Of a stretch of DNA of 64,000 nucleotides, positions 60,009 through 64,000 are shown one piece after another (position 1 is the first letter of the stretch; each line of letters begins with the position of its first letter). Source of the DNA: an uncultured Victivallales bacterium (GTDB taxonomy: Bacteria > Verrucomicrobiota > Lentisphaeria > Victivallales > UBA1829); assembly GCA_934644965.1 (NCBI GenBank), contig CAKUDG010000001.1:297064-361063 (forward strand), read 5' to 3'. The notes beneath the pieces were generated by a model that saw nothing but the letters and a program-made list of their open reading frames with translations, was not told the DNA's origin and searched no databases. The position numbers were made by a program, and so were the translations under genes.

Positions 60009-60737
60009 TTATCCTGCGGAAGGGTTCACGGCGGGGGTCTGTTTTTTCCCCGCATCGGCAAAGATGCCGATGATTTCTTGGATGAAGGCATTGGCCTCCG
60101 CTTTTTCCTCGGTCCGGTCGGTGGGATAGGAAACTCTGAGTTTGACAATTTTCCCTTTGCAAAGGAAAAGGACCAGAGCGGAAAAGGTTTCCTCCTCTCC
60201 CACCCCCATCAGGAAGAGAGTTCCCCGGATATCCGGGCGGTCCTGAAAAAGCATCTTCTCCTCCACGACGGAAACGGAAGAAACGGGGCCATTTTTCTCC
60301 GGCAGATCCAGAATTGTTTTTCTCACCTCAGCATAATGCGCATCCATTTGCTCCTGAGTGACAGGCCTGGCTCCGGTATCGAGGCTGTATACATACACAT
60401 CCGCGCAGGCGCCGTTTTCATTGGAATAACGGATCACAGTCCCATAGACCGGATTCAGGTGGCGCGAGACCTGATTTTTCGCATATCCGCCTGGAGCCGC
60501 CGCAGGAAACAGCGCACCGGTGACGGGCTCTGTATAGGCCTCGTTTTTCGGGAGGAAAGTAATTTTTTCCGCCGCTTCATCGTCAGTCGTTCCCCTGAGG
60601 ATGGGGAACACAAGGAACAGCAGAAGCACGGGAAGGAGCTGCGGAAGAGGGTAAAAAGAAGTCAAGGAAGACGGGCAGCACGGTTTCCTATTCATGACGG
60701 AAGGATTTCTCCTGAACGCGGAGCTCTTCAGTTTCAT
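60009..60737 (-). CDS. Exported protein of unknown function coupled to argH
   Basis: 242 residues from the ATG at 60737, which overlaps the argH stop as ATGA; an in-frame ATG at 60695 gives a more usual signal peptide. The hydrophobic core is LLPVLLLFLVFPILRG. The mature domain (~195 residues) is alpha/beta and has no family I can name (VIRYSNENGACADVYVYSLDTG, DIRGTLFLMGVGEEE, KIVKLRVSYPTDR). It probably sits in the periplasm. Coupling to an arginine-biosynthesis enzyme is unexplained and may be only transcriptional convenience. Confidence 0.75.
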   Translation of the reverse strand: MKLKSSAFRRNPSVMNRKPCCPSSLTSFYPLPQLLPVLLLFLVFPILRGTTDDEAAEKITFLPKNEAYTEPVTGALFPAAAPGGYAKNQVSRHLNPVYGTVIRYSNENGACADVYVYSLDTGARPVTQEQMDAHYAEVRKTILDLPEKNGPVSSVSVVEEKMLFQDRPDIRGTLFLMGVGEEETFSALVLFLCKGKIVKLRVSYPTDRTEEKAEANAFIQEIIGIFADAGKKQTPAVNPSAG

Positions 60738-62104
60738 GCGAGTTTCTCTTTCCAGAAAGCGATCTGAGATTCGACCTGTTCATAACCTGTTCCCCCGAAG
60801 ACATCTCTGGCGGCGACGGCATGCATCGGGGAAAAGAGCTTCTGCATCTGCTCGTCAGCCTCCGGAATGACTCTTTTCATTTCCTCCAGGGGCACCTGAT
60901 CGAGAGGAAGTCCGTGCTCGGCGGCATAGCGGACGAAGGCGCCCACCTTGTGATGAGCGGTCCGGAAGGGGACGCCTTTGCGCACCAGAGCCTCTGCGAG
61001 ATCAGTCGCCATCAGCCCGGGGTCGGAGGCGGCCTGAAGCATACGGTCCGGGAAAACGCGCATGGTTTCAATCATGCCGGGATAGACGGAGAGAATGGAG
61101 GAAACGGTGTCGATTGCGTCAAAGAGGGGTTCTTTGTCTTCCTGCAAGTCCCTGTTGTAGGTAAGCGGCAGTCCCTTGCAGAGGGTGAGCATGGCCATGA
61201 GGGAGCCGTAAACACGTCCGGTTTTCCCGCGGGAAAGTTCTGCGATATCCGGATTTTTCTTCTGAGGCATCAGACTGGAGCCTGTGCAGTAGGCATCGGA
61301 AAAGGTGATGAAGGAGAATTCCTGAGACATCCACAGAATCAAATCCTCTGAAAGACGGGATACATGCATGGAAAAGACCGCCAGCGCAGCCAGGGTCTCA
61401 CAGGCAAAATCCCGGTCCGCGACTGCATCCATGCTGTTCCGCGTCATGGCGGGAAACTGAAGCTTTTCCCGGACAAATTCACGATCAATCGGGAGAGTCG
61501 TTCCCGCGATCGCGCCGGACCCGAGCGGCATGACATTGAGCCGTCTGCGGGCGTCAGCCAGGCGGCCGATGTCCCGTTCAAACATTTCGACATAGGCAAG
61601 CAGATGGTGAGCCATCAGAACCGGCTGGGCGTGCTGGAGATGGGTAAATCCGGGAAGAATGACGCGCCGGTTTGATTCCGCCTGAGAGAGAAGGGCTTTC
61701 TGAAGACGCCTGAGTCCGGCGGTAAGATGATCGATTTCCTCGCGGAGGTATAGACGGATGTCGAGAGCGATCTGATCATTTCTGCTTCTGGCCGTATGGA
61801 GTCTGGCGCCTTCATCTCCGAGAGCTTCGATGAGTGCGGATTCGATGTGCATGTGAATATCTTCGAGTTCGGCTTTGAACTCGAAATCCCCTTTTTCGAT
61901 CCGGTCCCGGATTTGATCGAGGCGGAAACAGATGGCGTCGGCGGAAGCTTTCGGGATGATTCCGGCGGCACCGAGCATGGCCGCGTGGGCTTTGCTCCCC
62001 GCGATGTCATGCCGATAAAGTCTTCTGTCATAGGAAATGGATTCTGTGAAATCCTGCACGTTTTTTTCTGTATTTTCGGAAAAACGTCCGCCCCAGAGAG
62101 CCAT
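60734..62104 (-). CDS. argH: Argininosuccinate lyase
   Basis: 456 residues, the normal length. It splits argininosuccinate into arginine and fumarate, the last step of arginine synthesis. Signatures: MALWGGRFSE start, HTARSRNDQIALDIRLYLR, PGFTHLQHAQPVLMAHH, GSGAIAGTTLPIDRE and the superfamily loop GSSLMPQKKNPDIAEL with the catalytic Ser. GAGGTG 5 nt before the ATG. No other arg gene is nearby. A TATATT -10 lies upstream at 62151-62146. Confidence 0.96.
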   Translation of the reverse strand: MALWGGRFSENTEKNVQDFTESISYDRRLYRHDIAGSKAHAAMLGAAGIIPKASADAICFRLDQIRDRIEKGDFEFKAELEDIHMHIESALIEALGDEGARLHTARSRNDQIALDIRLYLREEIDHLTAGLRRLQKALLSQAESNRRVILPGFTHLQHAQPVLMAHHLLAYVEMFERDIGRLADARRRLNVMPLGSGAIAGTTLPIDREFVREKLQFPAMTRNSMDAVADRDFACETLAALAVFSMHVSRLSEDLILWMSQEFSFITFSDAYCTGSSLMPQKKNPDIAELSRGKTGRVYGSLMAMLTLCKGLPLTYNRDLQEDKEPLFDAIDTVSSILSVYPGMIETMRVFPDRMLQAASDPGLMATDLAEALVRKGVPFRTAHHKVGAFVRYAAEHGLPLDQVPLEEMKRVIPEADEQMQKLFSPMHAVAARDVFGGTGYEQVESQIAFWKEKLA

Positions 62105-62145
62105 GATTGCACCTCACATTGCATCGATTGAAATTCAAGGGAGAA

Positions 62146-62151
62146 AATATA
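62146..62151 (-). promoter_or_regulatory. -10 element upstream of argH
   Basis: TATATT on the minus strand, about 42 nt before the ATG at 62104. The -35 at 17 bp (CTTTTC) is weak. Confidence 0.4.
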
Positions 62152-62257
62152 GCACGGGAAACGTCTGGGAAAAGCACAAAGCTGTAAGAAAAACAACGTT
62201 TTTAAAACTTTTTAAAATTTTTTGGAAGGAAAATCGTTCCATCCAGGAAAGAAAAAC

Positions 62258-62286
62258 TTGCTTTGCTAGGAAAAAACTGCTATATT
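62258..62286 (+). promoter_or_regulatory. Promoter of the TRL-like lipoprotein gene
   Basis: TTGCTT (62258-62263), 17 bp, TATATT (62281-62286). Leader of about 115 nt. Confidence 0.5.
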
Positions 62287-62407
62287 CCCGTGAAGATAGA
62301 AGAAAAGACTCCGGATTCAACGGCACACGGTCTGAAGGTTCCGGTTTTTTTCATAAAATCCAATACAATTGCAATCAGAACGCTTTCAACAAAAAGGAGC
62401 TGGAACA

Positions 62408-62743
62408 ATGAAAAAACTTTTGAAAGTGCTGGCTGTGACGGCGGCACTCGCGGGCAGTGTCTTCATGACTGCATGTGCAACCCCGGTCCCTCTGGGCTGC
62501 CTGTACACCCAGGTCACACTCCCCGTCTCCATGGGCAACAGAGACATCACCTACAATAAGATCGGAAAGTCCAAATGCATCAGCTTTCTTGGTTGGTTCG
62601 CATGTGGAGACGCATCCATCAATCAGGCCTGCAAGGAAGGTGGAATCCGCAAGGTCAGCTGGGTGAATCAGGAAGTTCAGAACATCCTCGGAATCTACGG
62701 AACCTACACAACGGTTGTGTATGGTTTCGGCATTGATGAATAA
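62408..62743 (+). CDS. TRL-like small lipoprotein
   Basis: 111 residues from the ATG at 62408 (AAGGAG upstream); a longer frame from 62369 lacks a ribosome site. The lipoprotein signal ends FMTACA (Cys23). The mature part starts PVPLGCLYTQVTLPVS and contains a GKSKCISFLGWFACGDASINQA block and QNILGIYGTYTTVVYG, typical of TRL-like envelope proteins of unknown function. Three further Cys residues (in GCLY, KCIS and ACGD) could form disulfides. It is monocistronic, with its own promoter and a terminator. Confidence 0.88.
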   Translation: MKKLLKVLAVTAALAGSVFMTACATPVPLGCLYTQVTLPVSMGNRDITYNKIGKSKCISFLGWFACGDASINQACKEGGIRKVSWVNQEVQNILGIYGTYTTVVYGFGIDE

Positions 62744-62771
62744 GTTTTCTCTTTCTATTTGAGAGATTCAA

Positions 62772-62820
62772 AGCCGGAGAGTCGTTCCCGTCCCGGGGAA
62801 AACTTTCCGGCTGTTTTTTT
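62772..62820 (+). terminator. Terminator between TRL-like gene and prmC
   Basis: AGCCGGA (62772-62778) pairs with TCCGGCT (62806-62812). A G and seven T follow. It ends only 10 bp before the prmC ATG, so prmC expression must depend on read-through or on an unseen start. Confidence 0.75.
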
Positions 62821-62829
62821 AATGCGATC

Positions 62830-63669
62830 ATGAAAATCGGAATCCTTTTGCAGAATTACACCCGGCTTTTTCAGAAAGCCGGATTTGAATCCGCTGAACT
62901 GGAGGCCGCCTACATTCTCTCGGAAGTAACGGGGATCCGCCATACACTGCTCCTTCTTCACAGGGAACGCCTTCTGAAGCCGGAAGAATTGGAAAAAGCG
63001 GAAGCTTTCCTTCGGCGCAGATTGAAACATGAGCCTTTCCAATACATTTTCGGGAAGGCCTGGTTCCGTTCTCTTGAACTGGACATAGGTCCGGGTGTGC
63101 TGATTCCCCGTCCGGAAACGGAGTTGCTCGCGGAGTTTCTTCTCAGGCGCCTGAAACCGGCATCAACGGTTTGTGAACTGGGAGCAGGAAGCGGTGCGCT
63201 TTCTCTTTCCCTGGCTTTGGAACGACCGGATCTGCGCATCTGGGGATCGGAAAAATACCCTGAGGCGCTTTCCTGGGCTGAAAGGAACCGGAATAAATTC
63301 AAAACTGAAAACGTTTTCTTTTCAGCAGGAGATCTTTTTTCCCCCTTTTCCGGAATGAAATTTGACGCCATTGCGGCAAATCTGCCATACATCCCGGAAT
63401 CTGCGCTTCCTGCACTCCCGGAAAATGTCAGAGACTACGAACCGCATTCGGCTCTTTTTGCTGAGGATGAAGGTTTTGCGATTGTGGAACGTGCCATCTC
63501 CGAATCCCCGGACTATTTGAAATACAATGGGGCGCTCTTTTTTGAAATTGGTGAGGATCAGGGGAAACGGGCCCGTGAAGCGGCGGAGAAAACGGGAGTA
63601 TTCAAACACATTTCCATTGAAAAGGATCTCTCTGGTGCAGATCGCTTTCTGATCGCAGCAAAGGAATGA
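62830..63669 (+). CDS. prmC: Release-factor glutamine methyltransferase PrmC (HemK)
   Basis: 279 residues, the usual length. An N-terminal helical domain (~1-80, with RRRLKHEPFQYIFGKAWFRSLELDIGPGVLIPRPETELL) is a PrmC hallmark. The SAM-binding motif is CELGAGSGALSLSLA. The substrate motif reads NLPY (Asn184-Tyr187) where most PrmC have NPPY. It methylates the GGQ glutamine of release factors. No Shine-Dalgarno is seen and a terminator sits directly upstream, so the start or expression mode is unusual. Two hairpin repeat elements begin 61 bp after the stop. Confidence 0.9.
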   Translation: MKIGILLQNYTRLFQKAGFESAELEAAYILSEVTGIRHTLLLLHRERLLKPEELEKAEAFLRRRLKHEPFQYIFGKAWFRSLELDIGPGVLIPRPETELLAEFLLRRLKPASTVCELGAGSGALSLSLALERPDLRIWGSEKYPEALSWAERNRNKFKTENVFFSAGDLFSPFSGMKFDAIAANLPYIPESALPALPENVRDYEPHSALFAEDEGFAIVERAISESPDYLKYNGALFFEIGEDQGKRAREAAEKTGVFKHISIEKDLSGADRFLIAAKE

Positions 63670-63729
63670 GTTCTGTGTCGGCATTGCAGACCTCTGATAC
63701 TTGACCATTTTATAAGCGCGGACAAAAAA

Positions 63730-63780
63730 ATACGCCAGACAGCGCTTGCCGGGTGCCAGGGAATGCAGCGAGAGTCATGC
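63730..63780 (+). repeat. Three-hairpin element, copy C (truncated)
   Basis: 51 bp starting ATACGCCAGAC 61 bp after the prmC stop. It keeps GGGTGC-CAGGGAATGCAG and the terminal CATGC, but the hairpin-3 core is missing. TTTTCAG and an A/T spacer follow. Confidence 0.7.
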
Positions 63781-63818
63781 TTTTCAGAAAAAAATAAAAT
63801 AAAGTAAAAATAAAAAAA

Positions 63819-63893
63819 ATACGGCAGGCAACGCCTGCCGGGTGCAGGGAATGCAGCCCTGCCGAGGTGTATGAGGGCGAGGAGCCCTCATGC
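63819..63893 (+). repeat. Three-hairpin element, copy D (most regular)
   Basis: 75 bp. Hairpin 1: CGGCAGGC-AAC-GCCTGCCG (63822-63840, 8 bp perfect). Hairpin 2: GCAGGG (63844-63849) with CCCTGC (63857-63862). Hairpin 3: ATGAGGGC-GAGGA-GCCCTCAT (63871-63891), then TTTT. A/T-rich spacer AAAAAATAAAATAAATAAA follows, like the one before copy B. Confidence 0.88.
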
Positions 63894-64000
63894 TTTTCAG
63901 AAAAAAATAAAATAAATAAAAAACACAGCCATCCCATAGGAAAAGAAAAAGTTGAAAGATGATGGTTCTGGATGCAACTTATATTTCAGCCAAAAAAACA

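Larger units (their letters stand above)
63670..64000. other. Repeat-bearing 3' region to the window end
   Basis: 330 bp with no supported gene. It holds repeat copies C and D and A/T-rich spacers. The last 40 bp contain TATATT (63980-63985), but the nearest TTGAAA is 22 bp away, so no promoter is claimed. Confidence 0.5.

Noticed and set aside
63710..63937. Minus-strand open frame through repeat copies C and D
   Set aside because: Its peptide is the translation of the repeat element, and similar peptide pieces appear in the frame through copies A and B. There is no ribosome site or family feature.
63952..63985. Promoter at the window end (TTGAAA and TATATT)
   Set aside because: The spacer is 22 bp, too long for a sigma70-type promoter, and the downstream gene is not visible.

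Overview
The window looks like a chromosomal piece of a Gram-negative anaerobe of the Lentisphaerota/Victivallis type (PVC superphylum). This is inferred from three features. Three prepilin-like proteins carry the FTLIELLVVIAIIAxLAGMLxPAL leader typical of that group. Lipopolysaccharide-core genes (waaG, waaP) and an MsbA-like exporter point to an LPS outer membrane. A glycyl radical enzyme with its activase, ferredoxin-type proteins and many secreted glycosidases fit an anaerobic glycan user. Promoters are recognisable as TTGAMA-like -35 boxes, 16-17 bp, then TATATT/CATATT/TATAGT.

Layout. 1-4.7 kb: the 3' part of a large glycosidase-like gene, then a prepilin-like gene behind a strong promoter with a 300-nt leader, and a small membrane protein. 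4.9-8.4 kb: glycyl radical enzyme plus radical-SAM activase. 8.5-11.9 kb: waaG and waaP on the minus strand, separated by a plus-strand ferredoxin-nitroreductase. 12.2-14.6 kb: zinc-ribbon Ser/Thr kinase. 15.2-17.9 kb: cupin, and an activase/dehydratase fusion of the 2-hydroxyacyl-CoA dehydratase type. 18.1-26.4 kb: a minus-strand surface-polysaccharide group (GT2 synthase, prepilin-like protein, clan GH-A glycosidase, PA14 protein). 26.6-29.3 kb: solute-binding lipoprotein followed by a PiT phosphate permease. 29.4-34.8 kb: a ybhGFSR-type efflux operon. 35.3-37.7 kb: tRNA-Ser and a GH29 fucosidase. 38.3-41.8 kb: a Tat-exported DUF3142-like protein with a repeat-rich partner. 42.0-46.2 kb: prepilin-like protein and calcium P-type ATPase. 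46.6-48.6 kb: MsbA-like exporter. 49.0-49.8 kb: tRNA-Gly, tRNA-Tyr and a GNAT. 49.9-55.1 kb: MoxR, a PAS sensor without output domain, and an MFS pump. 55.5-58.4 kb: esterase and GH20. 58.6-63.7 kb: Sel1 protein, argH with a coupled secreted protein, TRL-like lipoprotein, prmC.

The least explained structure is a family of about 75-80 bp three-hairpin elements. They occur as an imperfect copy followed by a better copy, about 61-64 bp after the stop codons of two unrelated plus-strand genes (MFS and prmC). A compensatory base-pair change between copies suggests an RNA fold. At the first locus a run of five further short hairpins follows. No CRISPR array, insertion sequence, prophage or origin is visible. 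All family assignments come from reading motifs, not from database searches.
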